In this document: positions 1 to 8,045 of the stretch, in pieces
Layout: every line of letters begins with the position of its first letter
Position numbering within the stretch: the first letter of the stretch is position 1
DNA from: Bacilli bacterium
GTDB lineage: Bacteria; Bacillota_I; Bacilli_A; ML615J-28; CAG-698
Direction: 5' to 3'
DNA: 50,546 nt
Assembly: GCA_017450215.1 (NCBI GenBank)
Contig: JAFSVH010000056.1
Location: 1-50,546 of the forward strand
Notes under the pieces: generated by a model
Database searches by the model: none
Told to the model about the DNA's origin: nothing
Seen by the model: only the letters and a program-made list of their open reading frames with translations
Made by a program: the position numbers and the translations under genes

Positions 1-2240
1 TCAACAAGAATAAACCTGCTGGTACAACTCAAACTGTAAGTGGTACTATGGCTGATCAAGGCTTCACATATGATGAAGCTAGTAAAGCATTAACAACTAA
101 TGCTTATACATTAACAGGTTATACATTCAAGGGTTGGAGTACAACAGAAAATGCAACAATTGATGCTAATACTGATTATGATAATGAAGAAGAAGTTAAT
201 AATCTAACAAGTGCTGTAAATGGTACAGTTAATTTATATGCTGTATGGCAACTTGATACATACACAATTAGTTATGATTTAGCAGGTGGAAGTGCAACTA
301 ATCCTGAAACATATAATGTAAATACTGCTACATTTACATTATCAAATCCAACAAGAACTGGTTATACATTCGCTGGATGGACAGGAACTGATTCTGGAAT
401 GACTGTTACAATTAGTCAAGGTTCAACTGGTAATAGAAGCTATACAGCTACATGGACAGCTCATACTTATACAGTAGAATTTGATGCTAATAGACCAGCT
501 AATGCTACTGATACAATTAGTGAAACAATGGCTAACCAAGGCTTCACATATGGTACTAGTCAAGCATTAAGTACTAACTTATTCACTTTAGATGGTTGGA
601 CATTTAAAGGATGGGCTGAAAGTGCTAGTGGTCCTAAAGTTTATAATGATGGTCAATCACTTACAACATTAACTCCTGATGACCAAGCAACAGTAACATT
701 GTTTGCTGTTTGGGAAGCTAATACTTATACTATTACTTTAGACAGGAATAATGGTAGCGATGGATCTGCATCTGTAACTGCAACATATGATAGTCCACTT
801 CCTGATATTAATGTTCCAACAAGAACTGGATATGTATTTGGTGGATATTATTACAATGCTACTAAATATATTAATGATGATGGAACAAGTGCTATTAGTA
901 AATATGGATTAACTAATGCTATTACATTAGTTGCATCATGGACACCAATTACTTATTATGTAAGATTCAATGCTAATAATGGTACTGGTGTAGCAATGGC
1001 AAATCAACAATTTACTTATGATGTATTTGATACATTAAATGCTTGTACATATACAAGAAGTGGTTATGAATTCAGTTTATGGAATTCACAAGCTGATGGT
1101 CAAGGTACTGATTATGTTGCTTTAGCAGCAATCAATGCTAATTTATCTTCTACAAATGGTGATATTGTTAATCTATATGCAATTTGGAATCCTATTAATT
1201 ATTCAATTAGTTATGATTTAGCAGGTGGCAGTGTAAGCCCAGCTAATCCTACATCATATAATATTGAAAGTAATAATATTACATTAACTAATCCAACAAG
1301 AGAAGGATATACATTCGCTGGATGGACAGGAACTGATTTAGCTAATGCAACAACTACTATTACAATTAGTACAGGTTCTATTGGTAATAGAAGTTATACA
1401 GCTACATGGACAGCAAATACTTATTATGTAAGATTTAATTCTAATATTCCAAGTAATGCAACTAATCGTATTACTGGTAGTATGTCAAATCAATCATTTA
1501 CTTATGATGCTAGTGCAACTGCCCTTTCAACAAATCAATTTGATTTAGATGGCTGGACATTTACTGGATGGGCAACTTCAGCTGGTGGCATTAAAGTATA
1601 TGATGATGAAGATTTAGTACAGAATTTATCAAGCACTAATAATGATATTGTTGATTTATATGCTGTATGGGAAGCAACTATTGTTGATTATGTAATCACT
1701 GTTGAGTTTGAAACAGTTACTACTTATTATGAATATGGTGAAACTGCTCAACAAATCGATCTAGATACTAATCTAGGAGCAAATTTTGTAAATTATATTA
1801 GTGTTTATGCAAGTAGTTCTGATACTAATTTAGTTAACAATGCTAATGTTGTTGCATGCTTCGCAACTACTGGTAGTGGTTATTCATATGAATTCACATA
1901 CAAAGTTCATTATGATGATTATGTATTAATCGTATATGATAATATGTTAAAGGGTAAACTTCAAAATAGTGCTATAACTGATATTTATTACATTGTAGAT
2001 GATGATATTGTTGATAGAGGAACAGATTATAACTACTCAAGTATAACTTATTCATTAGTTACATTTAACTTGTTATACTTTGTTGGAAATGATTTTGTTG
2101 GTCTTGAAACAGTAATTAAAGGCCAAGATGGTTCAATTGGTGCTGCAACTGCACTTAGCGATGGATGGGTTTGGTTAACTGCATCAGACAATAAATCTTA
2201 TACTCAAGTTACTGAAGATAGAGATTTATATAAACAATAA
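1..2240 (+). CDS. InlB-type repeat surface protein, 5'-truncated by the window edge
   Basis: The reading frame is open from base 3, upstream of the first ATG at 48, and the upstream codons match the repeat pattern (NKNKPAG...), so the start lies outside the window. The visible part is about 745 residues with seven units of roughly 70-85 residues. Each unit has a beta-strand opening such as YTISYDLAGG or YTVEFDAN, a central GYTFAGW or GWTFKGW, and a closing YAVW or YTATW. This is the Listeria-Bacteroides (InlB B-repeat, Flg_new) family, found in secreted or surface adhesins. After unit 7 comes a unique C-terminal domain of about 190 residues. I see no LPXTG motif or C-terminal membrane anchor. 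Binding partner and anchoring are unknown. A regulator-like gene follows 32 bp downstream. Confidence 0.85.
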   Translation, partial: NKNKPAGTTQTVSGTMADQGFTYDEASKALTTNAYTLTGYTFKGWSTTENATIDANTDYDNEEEVNNLTSAVNGTVNLYAVWQLDTYTISYDLAGGSATNPETYNVNTATFTLSNPTRTGYTFAGWTGTDSGMTVTISQGSTGNRSYTATWTAHTYTVEFDANRPANATDTISETMANQGFTYGTSQALSTNLFTLDGWTFKGWAESASGPKVYNDGQSLTTLTPDDQATVTLFAVWEANTYTITLDRNNGSDGSASVTATYDSPLPDINVPTRTGYVFGGYYYNATKYINDDGTSAISKYGLTNAITLVASWTPITYYVRFNANNGTGVAMANQQFTYDVFDTLNACTYTRSGYEFSLWNSQADGQGTDYVALAAINANLSSTNGDIVNLYAIWNPINYSISYDLAGGSVSPANPTSYNIESNNITLTNPTREGYTFAGWTGTDLANATTTITISTGSIGNRSYTATWTANTYYVRFNSNIPSNATNRITGSMSNQSFTYDASATALSTNQFDLDGWTFTGWATSAGGIKVYDDEDLVQNLSSTNNDIVDLYAVWEATIVDYVITVEFETVTTYYEYGETAQQIDLDTNLGANFVNYISVYASSSDTNLVNNANVVACFATTGSGYSYEFTYKVHYDDYVLIVYDNMLKGKLQNSAITDIYYIVDDDIVDRGTDYNYSSITYSLVTFNLLYFVGNDFVGLETVIKGQDGSIGAATALSDGWVWLTASDNKSYTQVTEDRDLYKQ
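265..1338 (+). repeat. Near-identical DNA blocks within the InlB-repeat gene
   Basis: Identical stretches recur about 940-945 bp apart. A 25-base match lies at 265-289 and 1204-1228, and a 31-base match at 363-393 and 1308-1338. Both encode the same unit type (SYDLAGGS ... GYTFAGWTGTD). The unit order suggests that a multi-unit block was duplicated. Exact identity at DNA level would allow copy-number change by recombination. Confidence 0.75.
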
Positions 2241-2272
2241 TAATTATTTAAATATTAAATGAAGGTGAATAT

Positions 2273-3220
2273 ATGATTTATGATAAAATATTAAAAATTA
2301 TATACATCGGTAAAACTAATGAATCAATTAAATATTTTAAAAGCCTTGTTGAAGAGAACGAAACTTATAAATTAGTTGATTGTTATTTGTTTACAGATAA
2401 TTATAAACAAGCAATAATCGACAATGATGTTGATTGTGTAGTCATCGATTTAAATATCGATGACTGCCAAGACATCAAATTTATGAGATATATCAAGACT
2501 TTAGATATGTATGTAATTGCTTTTGGCGTTAGTGATGTTTATTATTACATTAAGAACAAAATCAATATTGATTTACCTTATATTGATTTCCTATATAACA
2601 ATAGTAATAGTGTTAAAATCAATTCATTCTTCAGTATTATGGCCAATAATAAAGTTGAATTTAACGTTAGTGAATTCTTTGATTGCTATGTTAACGATAG
2701 TCCAGTTGTATTTGATGATGAGGACTTAGAAAGATTTATTTCTTTTCTAACTTGCCGAAGAAAAAGAATTGTTAATTATGAAGAGATTGTTGAGACATTG
2801 TATCCAAAGCTTAAAAGTGATGTAAAACGTTGGATTTTGTATCATTCTATATGTTGTAAATTCTATGATTTCCTTAAAGAAATTAATATGAGTTATTTAT
2901 TTGATTATAATCAAGAAAGATGCTTATTTAATTATCATTTAGTATCTAGCGATTTCTATTATGAAATTGAAACAGGAACTAAAGAATTTAACTTTAATTA
3001 TATCAATACAATTGATCCTGACTTTACATTATTGCTTGAACAAGATCTTGAAAATAGAAAATTACAAGCTGCTCTTGACTTTGATGAGCTTCATTTCGAA
3101 GAAGAAATTTATATTCCTCTACTTGATGAAGATAAAGATGATGACTTCAACATTGTTGAAGAGAAGAAGATTTCAACATTCGAAGAATCATTCTTGGATA
3201 AGGCTATGAAAAAGAAGTAA
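2273..3220 (+). CDS. Degenerate response-regulator-like protein with predicted winged helix
   Basis: A 315-residue protein with a clear ribosome site (gaaggtgaat) before its ATG. Residues 5-125 look like a receiver domain: the beta3 segment VDCVVIDL ends at Asp59, where the phosphoacceptor Asp sits. I cannot find the usual acidic pair near the N-terminus or a confident Lys, so phosphorylation is doubtful. Residues about 135-240 (FISFLTCRRKRIVNYEEIVETL ... ending near FNYHLVSSDFYYE, paraphrased here) resemble an OmpR/SARP-type winged helix. The tail is very acidic and ends KKK. It follows the repeat-protein gene by 32 bp and is closed by a strong terminator. A regulatory role is inferred; another possibility is an uncharacterised protein with only chance fold similarity. 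Confidence 0.55.
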   Translation: MIYDKILKIIYIGKTNESIKYFKSLVEENETYKLVDCYLFTDNYKQAIIDNDVDCVVIDLNIDDCQDIKFMRYIKTLDMYVIAFGVSDVYYYIKNKINIDLPYIDFLYNNSNSVKINSFFSIMANNKVEFNVSEFFDCYVNDSPVVFDDEDLERFISFLTCRRKRIVNYEEIVETLYPKLKSDVKRWILYHSICCKFYDFLKEINMSYLFDYNQERCLFNYHLVSSDFYYEIETGTKEFNFNYINTIDPDFTLLLEQDLENRKLQAALDFDELHFEEEIYIPLLDEDKDDDFNIVEEKKISTFEESFLDKAMKKK

Positions 3221-3281
3221 AAAAAATTAGAAAAAATTTAAAAAAATTAAAATAATTTTAAAAATTATTTAATTTTGTTAA

Positions 3282-3316
3282 GAAGCATGGCTTAATGCCA
3301 TGCTTCCTTTTTATTT
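3282..3316 (+). terminator. Rho-independent terminator after the regulator-like gene
   Basis: A perfect 10-bp stem (gaagcatggc / gccatgcttc) with a 5-base loop is followed by a T-rich run. It closes the first transcription unit. Confidence 0.9.
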
Positions 3317-3360
3317 TGGGTCTATTAATTATGTATGAAGAGTTTATTGCTTTCATTTAA

Positions 3361-3389
3361 TTGAAAATTAAGATTAAAAGTGTTAAAAT
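3361..3389 (+). promoter_or_regulatory. Sigma-70-type promoter for the envelope cluster
   Basis: TTGAAA, 17-bp spacer and TAAAAT preceded by TG one base upstream (extended -10). It lies 59 bp before the ATG at 3448. Confidence 0.65.
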
Positions 3390-3447
3390 GGATATATAAA
3401 AATGCATTTTCATTATTTTTGAATATGTATAGAAAGGGGCTATTTTT

Positions 3448-4185
3448 ATGATTAGAAAAATACAAAAATATTTAATAACTATTGCAATTGTTTTAGTTGC
3501 TGCATGTGTATTACTTGCAATACTTGCTTTATTCATTGATGAATTCTTTGAAATCGCTAATAATTTGTTCTTACAAATTTTATTATCTTTTGCAGTTATT
3601 TGTGTTGGCTGTTTCTTCACTAATTCTGCTTTAGATGTAATGGATAAAACAAAGATACTTGCAATTACTTCTGTATCTTTATTATGTTTATCTGTTGTTA
3701 TTGCCTTGCTTTTATTCTGGATTTTTCCAGGATTCAATAATGTGCCTGAATGGTTTGGTAAAATGACTGGTATTGTTGCATTGTTCTCTGTTTATTTTAC
3801 TATCGTTATTAGTACTAATGCAAAATTTGCAGGTCATTATAAAGCTTTAAAGATTGTTTATTTTGCTTTGTTTGGTGTTGTAATTGCTATTATATTGCTT
3901 GAAATCTTTGGTGTAAGAATCGTTCAACATATTACTTATCCATTCATTATTCTTTGTTTGGTTGTGTTTGCTTTAATGTGTATTTGCCCAATCTTAGGTA
4001 AGAGAGTAAGATATGCAATTGAAGAAAATATTATCAAAATTGATAAAGCCGAATTTGATAAGATAAAAGAAAGAGTCAGTGAATTAGAAGAAGAAAACAA
4101 GAAATTAAAAGCTGAACTTTCAAAATATGAAAAATTGAATAAAGTAGATGAAGATTTAAACAAATTAGATGGTGAAATAGCTTAA
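3448..4185 (+). CDS. Six-TM membrane protein with C-terminal coiled coil
   Basis: A 245-residue protein with ribosome site gaaaggggc. Hydrophobic segments lie at about 8-30, 38-58, 70-95, 105-124, 134-156 and 161-183. Residues 195-240 form a charged heptad-like coiled coil (KIKERVSELEEENKKLKAEL), probably cytoplasmic. I do not recognise the family. It starts a three-gene unit with a phosphatase lipoprotein 17 bp downstream and a beta-lactamase-fold hydrolase after that, all envelope-related. A role in membrane organisation or as a scaffold is only a guess. Confidence 0.8.
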   Translation: MIRKIQKYLITIAIVLVAACVLLAILALFIDEFFEIANNLFLQILLSFAVICVGCFFTNSALDVMDKTKILAITSVSLLCLSVVIALLLFWIFPGFNNVPEWFGKMTGIVALFSVYFTIVISTNAKFAGHYKALKIVYFALFGVVIAIILLEIFGVRIVQHITYPFIILCLVVFALMCICPILGKRVRYAIEENIIKIDKAEFDKIKERVSELEEENKKLKAELSKYEKLNKVDEDLNKLDGEIA

Positions 4186-4202
4186 TAATATTAGGAGTAA
4201 TT

Positions 4203-5357
4203 GTGAATAAGATTAAACATACATATAATATAAAAAAAAGAATTATGAATAAAACAAATAAAGTTTGGAATAAAACTTCGTTTGTTTTATTTCTTTTATT
4301 GCTTTGTACATTAATTTTTGTTTTAACTGGATGTAATAAAGAATACAAAATCAAAAATGTTAATGGAATTGATGTAAAAAGCTATATTGTGCATACAAAT
4401 GATCAATATAATTACTTAAATGGCTCGTATGAGGGGATTAATTTATACGCTAAGGGAATTGATGATTTAAGCGCTCCTAATTACGTGAAAATAGGCATAA
4501 AAAGCAAAATAGAAGGAAATTTGGGGCTTATTGTTGAAGAATTAGATGATAATAATGAAAAAACAGGTGAAATATTTAAATATGAAACTATTAAAGATAG
4601 TGATTTGATTGATGGTTATTTTCCTGTTTATAATTTGAAATTACATACAGTTTACCAATATAGTTTTAGCAATGGCGAAAGTGATTATGTTTATATTGAT
4701 GAAGAAATAGTAAGAAATCTTTATATTGATGGTGTTACTAATTGTAGAGATATTGGTGGATATAAAGGTAAAGATGGTAAATATACCAATCAAGGCTTAA
4801 TTTATAGAACATCTAAGTTAAATGTTGATGAAGGTAGTGACAAGGTTATCACTGATAAAGGAATTGATATGATGTTAAATCAATTGAAAGTAAAAACTGA
4901 AATTGATTTAAGATTAAATAATAATAATGAAAATGGTAATATTATTGATAGTCCATTAGGTAATAATGTTAATTATATTAATTTACCAATGGAATCTAGT
5001 GGTAATATTATATTGCTTAATAAAAATAAATTTAAAGATTTATTTAATATCTTAGAAAATAAAGATAATTATCCTTTGTTCTTCCATTGTAGTATAGGAA
5101 CTGATAGAACTGGTTGTGTTGCTTTTATTTTGAATGTTTTATTAGAAGTAAGCTATGATGATCTTTATAAAGATTATTTATTCTCAAATTTTGGTAATAT
5201 TGGTTCTTTAAGAACAACTAATACTTTAGAGAAATATTATACAGTATTAGATGGGTATAGTGGTGATAATTATAAAGAGAAGATGATTAGCTATTTAGTT
5301 AGTAATGGCGTTAATGAAGATGATATTAATAATTTTATAAATATAATGACTAATTGA
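4203..5357 (+). CDS. Lipoprotein tyrosine/serine phosphatase
   Basis: A 384-residue protein with a GTG start just after AGGAG. A basic N-terminus and a hydrophobic stretch lead to lipobox LTGC, with Cys44 as the lipidation site, so it should be anchored outside the membrane. Residues 172-205 (NCRDIGGYKGKDG, then IYRTSKL) and the P-loop HCSIGTDRTG, with catalytic Cys296 and Arg302 (CX5R), match the Y_phosphatase3 family of bacterial protein tyrosine/serine or phosphoinositide phosphatases. The Asp after Gly-Thr is typical of that family. Residues about 50-165 form an extra N-terminal domain. An internal ATG at 4245 would also keep the signal peptide. The substrate is unknown; a secreted host-directed or nutritional phosphatase is possible. 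Confidence 0.85.
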   Translation: MNKIKHTYNIKKRIMNKTNKVWNKTSFVLFLLLLCTLIFVLTGCNKEYKIKNVNGIDVKSYIVHTNDQYNYLNGSYEGINLYAKGIDDLSAPNYVKIGIKSKIEGNLGLIVEELDDNNEKTGEIFKYETIKDSDLIDGYFPVYNLKLHTVYQYSFSNGESDYVYIDEEIVRNLYIDGVTNCRDIGGYKGKDGKYTNQGLIYRTSKLNVDEGSDKVITDKGIDMMLNQLKVKTEIDLRLNNNNENGNIIDSPLGNNVNYINLPMESSGNIILLNKNKFKDLFNILENKDNYPLFFHCSIGTDRTGCVAFILNVLLEVSYDDLYKDYLFSNFGNIGSLRTTNTLEKYYTVLDGYSGDNYKEKMISYLVSNGVNEDDINNFINIMTN

Positions 5358-5379
5358 TTAATTAGAGAAAGTAGGAATT

Positions 5380-6414
5380 ATGAATTATTTTGATATTTTA
5401 AAGAAGAATGTTGTGAAAAGAGATGACCAAGGTTATGCTTTATATTTTAGATTTAATAATGAAGAAATAGAAAAAGTTAATGGATTTAGAGATATTAATT
5501 TAAGGAACAAAAAAATTGATTTTGATACTCATTTTAGATTAGCTTCAGTATCTAAGCAATTCATTGCTTGTGGGATTGTGAAATTAGTGAGTGAGGGATT
5601 GTTATCATTTGATACATGTATTCTTGATATTTTTGATTGTTTACCTGATTATTTTAAAAATATAAAAGTTATTAATTTGCTTAATCATACAAGTGGTATT
5701 TATGATTATGAAGATTGGGAGCATGAAGAAGATGCACCACAAGTATTAGATTATCAAATCATTGATTTTTTAAAGACTACAGATAAAACATATTTTGAAG
5801 TAGGCTCTAAATATCAATATAGTAATACTGCTTATGTTTTACTTGGGCTTATTATTGAAAAAATAAGTAAAAAGACATTAGGTGAATATATTGAAAATAA
5901 TGTATTCAAACCTGCTGGTATGTTATCTTCATATGTTAATTATCAAGGTATAACTAATATTCCAGATAGAGCTTATGGTCATATTGTTGATAAAGATGGT
6001 AATCTTTATATGAAAGATCAATATTGGTGCAGTGCTACTATTGGAGATGGTGGTTTATATTCATCTATTAATGATTTAAAGAAGTGGGTCAATTTTTATA
6101 AATCTGAAAAGAGTGCTTATCTTTGGCCTAATATCTTCTCTAAACAAAGAAGATGTGACAATCTAAAAGAAGGAGAACATAATAAATATAATGAAATATA
6201 TTATTATGGAATGGGAATGAGAACGATAGTATTAGAAAATGGCAAAGAGATTTATTATCATTGTGGAGAAACTATTGGTACAAATACTCTATTATTATTC
6301 TCTAAAGATTATGATTTAGTATGTTTATTCTTATCTAATTTTAGTGAAGTTTCTGGTTCAACATTAAAAGATAATGTGCTTGAATTAATTCATACTGTTT
6401 TAAATAATAAATAA
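5380..6414 (+). CDS. Beta-lactamase-fold serine hydrolase (class C / DD-peptidase-like family)
   Basis: A 344-residue protein with ribosome site agaaagtagg. It carries the three motifs of the family: SVSK (Ser56 nucleophile, Lys59), YSN (Tyr147) and HCG (His294-Gly296) in the KTG position. No signal peptide is visible, so it may act in the cytoplasm, unlike its lipoprotein neighbour 22 bp upstream. Members include esterases, peptidases and D-aminopeptidases; true penicillin resistance should not be assumed. It is the last gene of the 3448-6414 unit and is followed at once by a terminator. Confidence 0.85.
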   Translation: MNYFDILKKNVVKRDDQGYALYFRFNNEEIEKVNGFRDINLRNKKIDFDTHFRLASVSKQFIACGIVKLVSEGLLSFDTCILDIFDCLPDYFKNIKVINLLNHTSGIYDYEDWEHEEDAPQVLDYQIIDFLKTTDKTYFEVGSKYQYSNTAYVLLGLIIEKISKKTLGEYIENNVFKPAGMLSSYVNYQGITNIPDRAYGHIVDKDGNLYMKDQYWCSATIGDGGLYSSINDLKKWVNFYKSEKSAYLWPNIFSKQRRCDNLKEGEHNKYNEIYYYGMGMRTIVLENGKEIYYHCGETIGTNTLLLFSKDYDLVCLFLSNFSEVSGSTLKDNVLELIHTVLNNK

Positions 6415-6431
6415 TATCTATTTTTTATATT

Positions 6432-6465
6432 GCTAATTATCAGTTTTGATAATTAGCTTTTTTTT
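6432..6465 (+). terminator. Rho-independent terminator after the serine hydrolase gene
   Basis: An 11-bp perfect stem (gctaattatca / tgataattagc), a GTTT loop and a run of eight T. Confidence 0.9.
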
Positions 6466-6496
6466 AAAATAGACTGTAAATAAATATTTTTAAGCA

Positions 6497-6583
6497 ATGG
6501 CTCTGTTATTTAATGTATATGTTCCTGCGATTAATAAGCATATTAAAAATATATTATTGGAAAATGAATTGGAAGAGCGTTAA
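6497..6583 (+). pseudogene. RhuM-family fragment
   Basis: A 28-codon frame beginning MALLFNVYVPAINKHIKNI and ending ELEER resembles the DNA-binding-like N-terminal segment of RhuM/virulence-associated proteins (pattern MAxLFxVxVPAINxHIKNIxxxxEL). The frame is closed by TAA just upstream (6491) and ends at 6583, where a full protein would continue for some 200 or more residues. No continuation is visible downstream. I read it as a remnant left by deletion next to a decayed toxin-antitoxin locus. The call comes from remembered family patterns, not an alignment. Confidence 0.5.
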
Positions 6584-6672
6584 ACTATTAATCAAAATTT
6601 GATTAAGAACTCCTTTATAATTGAAATCTTAATTATTAAAATAATAATAAACACAATTTATATTATTTTGTG

Positions 6673-6701
6673 TTGACAATGTATTATAAATAATGTGAAA
6701 T
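6673..6701 (+). promoter_or_regulatory. Candidate promoter of the orphan relB
   Basis: A perfect TTGACA is followed 17 bp later by TGAAAT. The paralogous locus at 22548 has TTGACA, 17 bp and TACAAT in the same place, so the -10 here looks weakened. Confidence 0.4.
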
Positions 6702-6719
6702 GTAATTGGAGGTGATAAT

Positions 6720-7010
6720 ATGACTATTTTACAAGTAAGGGTAGATGAGGAGCTAAAAAATCAAGCATGGGCTGTATATAATGAATTAGGAATGGATCTT
6801 TCCACAGCTATTAGAATGTTTTTGAAAAGGTCTGTATTAGTAGGTGGAATTCCTTTTGATACAAAAATTGATGAGTCAACATTAAAGGCCATATTAGCTA
6901 TAGATAATATGCGTACTATATCTGAAAAAAATGGTAACTCAGAAATGACTTTGGAAGAAATAAATGAAGAAATACGCCTTGCAAGACAAGAAAGGAAAAA
7001 TAAAAAATGA
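6720..7010 (+). CDS. RelB/DinJ-family antitoxin without an intact toxin
   Basis: A 96-residue protein with strong ribosome site ggaggtgat. The N-terminus (LQVRVDEELKNQAWAVYNELGMDLSTAIRMF) is the ribbon-helix-helix of RelB/DinJ antitoxins, here described in shortened form: LQVRVDEELK, then LGMDLSTAIRMFLKR. The C-terminal tail (EMTLEEINEEIRLAR) is shared with the antitoxin at 22604, and the two are clear paralogues. In that locus a PIN toxin overlaps the antitoxin stop; here the overlapping frame is only about 20 codons long, so the toxin is gone or vestigial. The protein probably still binds its own promoter and might interact with the second toxin. Confidence 0.88.
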   Translation: MTILQVRVDEELKNQAWAVYNELGMDLSTAIRMFLKRSVLVGGIPFDTKIDESTLKAILAIDNMRTISEKNGNSEMTLEEINEEIRLARQERKNKK

Positions 7011-7069
7011 TGTTTATTGTCACAATTCTAGTGGGAATATTATTAATAATTAATATAAATAAAACCTAA
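7007..7069 (+). pseudogene. Possible remnant of a PIN-type toxin start
   Basis: A frame beginning at an ATG overlapping the relB TGA encodes about 20 residues (MMFIVTILVGILLI...). It resembles the first PIN strand (V-IDTN-ILVGILL) with the ID and N codons deleted, and it sits exactly where the toxin of the paralogous locus begins. The evidence is short and could be chance. Confidence 0.25.
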
Positions 7070-7098
7070 CTAATTTCATATTGAAATTAGTTAGGTTT
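7062..7098. terminator. Bidirectional terminator between relB and arcC
   Basis: A perfect 17-bp stem (aaacctaactaatttca and its complement) with a TAT loop has T-rich sequence downstream on both strands. It separates the plus-strand relB from the minus-strand arc operon. Confidence 0.9.
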
Positions 7099-7121
7099 AT
7101 TTTATTAAAACAAGTTTATCA

Positions 7122-8045
7122 TTATTTTTCTATTATTGTACCTTTTTCTAAATTAATTGCTTCAGATAGATTTTTCATATCAGTTATCACAGCAATTCTC
7201 TTTTTTTGTTTTTGATTATTAATGAAATTAATACAAGCTTCCACTTTTGGTTTCATTGAACCTGCTTTAAATTCATCATTTTGTAAATATTCATTTATTT
7301 TAGATACTTTAATATTGTATAGATTTTGTTCATTTGTCTTTCCAAAATTTATTTTTGCATTTTCTACTTGGGTAAGTATTATGAGCATATCTGCATCAAT
7401 ATTATTAGCTAAAGTAGAAGAAGCGTAATCTTTGTCAATTACTGCATCAATGCCTTTTAAGCCTTGAGGTGTTTCAATAACAGGTATACCACCGCCACCA
7501 CAACAGATGACAGTATAATCATTATTGATTAGTGTTTCAATTTGATCTTCTTCAATTATTTTAATTGGTTTTGGACTAGCAATTACTCGTCTATAACCAC
7601 GTCCACTATCTTCCTTAGTTGGATATGGGAATTTAAGAGCTTCATCTTTAGATAAGAATGGTCCAATTGGTTTAGTTGGGTTTTGGAATGCTTTATCATC
7701 TTTATCTACTAGGACATTTGTTAATATATTAATTAATTTCTTATTTGAATTAATTTTTTTAAGTTCATTATTTATTGCTTCAGTTAGATGATAGCCAATA
7801 TATGCTTGGCTCATAGCACCACATTCACTAAATTCCATTTCATAAACATTGCTATCTATTTTATGACCTGTACTAAATGCAAGATTGATTAAACCTACTT
7901 GTGGACCATTACCATGAGTAATGATTATTTTATTATTTGTGTTTATTATTTGTGCTAAATATTTAGCACAAATAGATACATTCTTTATTTGTTCTTTAGG
8001 GTCAATGCCCAATGCATTTCCACCAAGTGCAATAACTATTATCAT
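7122..8045 (-). CDS. arcC: Carbamate kinase
   Basis: A 307-residue cytoplasmic enzyme of normal length for the family. It converts carbamoyl phosphate and ADP to ATP, CO2 and ammonia, the energy-yielding last step of the arginine deiminase pathway. Seen in the sequence: ALGGNALG at the N-terminus, THGNGPQVG near residue 60, CCGGGGIPV near 185 and DADMLIILTQVE near 225, all typical amino-acid-kinase-fold motifs of carbamate kinases. Its ATG overlaps the arcB stop by one base (TAATG), indicating translational coupling. It is the last gene of the arcA-arcB-arcC order. No arginine/ornithine antiporter lies beside it. Confidence 0.95.
   Translation of the reverse strand: MIIVIALGGNALGIDPKEQIKNVSICAKYLAQIINTNNKIIITHGNGPQVGLINLAFSTGHKIDSNVYEMEFSECGAMSQAYIGYHLTEAINNELKKINSNKKLINILTNVLVDKDDKAFQNPTKPIGPFLSKDEALKFPYPTKEDSGRGYRRVIASPKPIKIIEEDQIETLINNDYTVICCGGGGIPVIETPQGLKGIDAVIDKDYASSTLANNIDADMLIILTQVENAKINFGKTNEQNLYNIKVSKINEYLQNDEFKAGSMKPKVEACINFINNQKQKKRIAVITDMKNLSEAINLEKGTIIEK

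Noticed and set aside
2517-2729. Hydrophobic open frame inside the regulator-like gene
   Set aside because: It overlaps a clear gene in another frame, has no ribosome site, and arises from AT-rich codons.
5380-6414. Antibiotic-resistance beta-lactamase
   Set aside because: Motifs place it only in the broad serine hydrolase family; it has no signal peptide, and most such proteins are not resistance enzymes.
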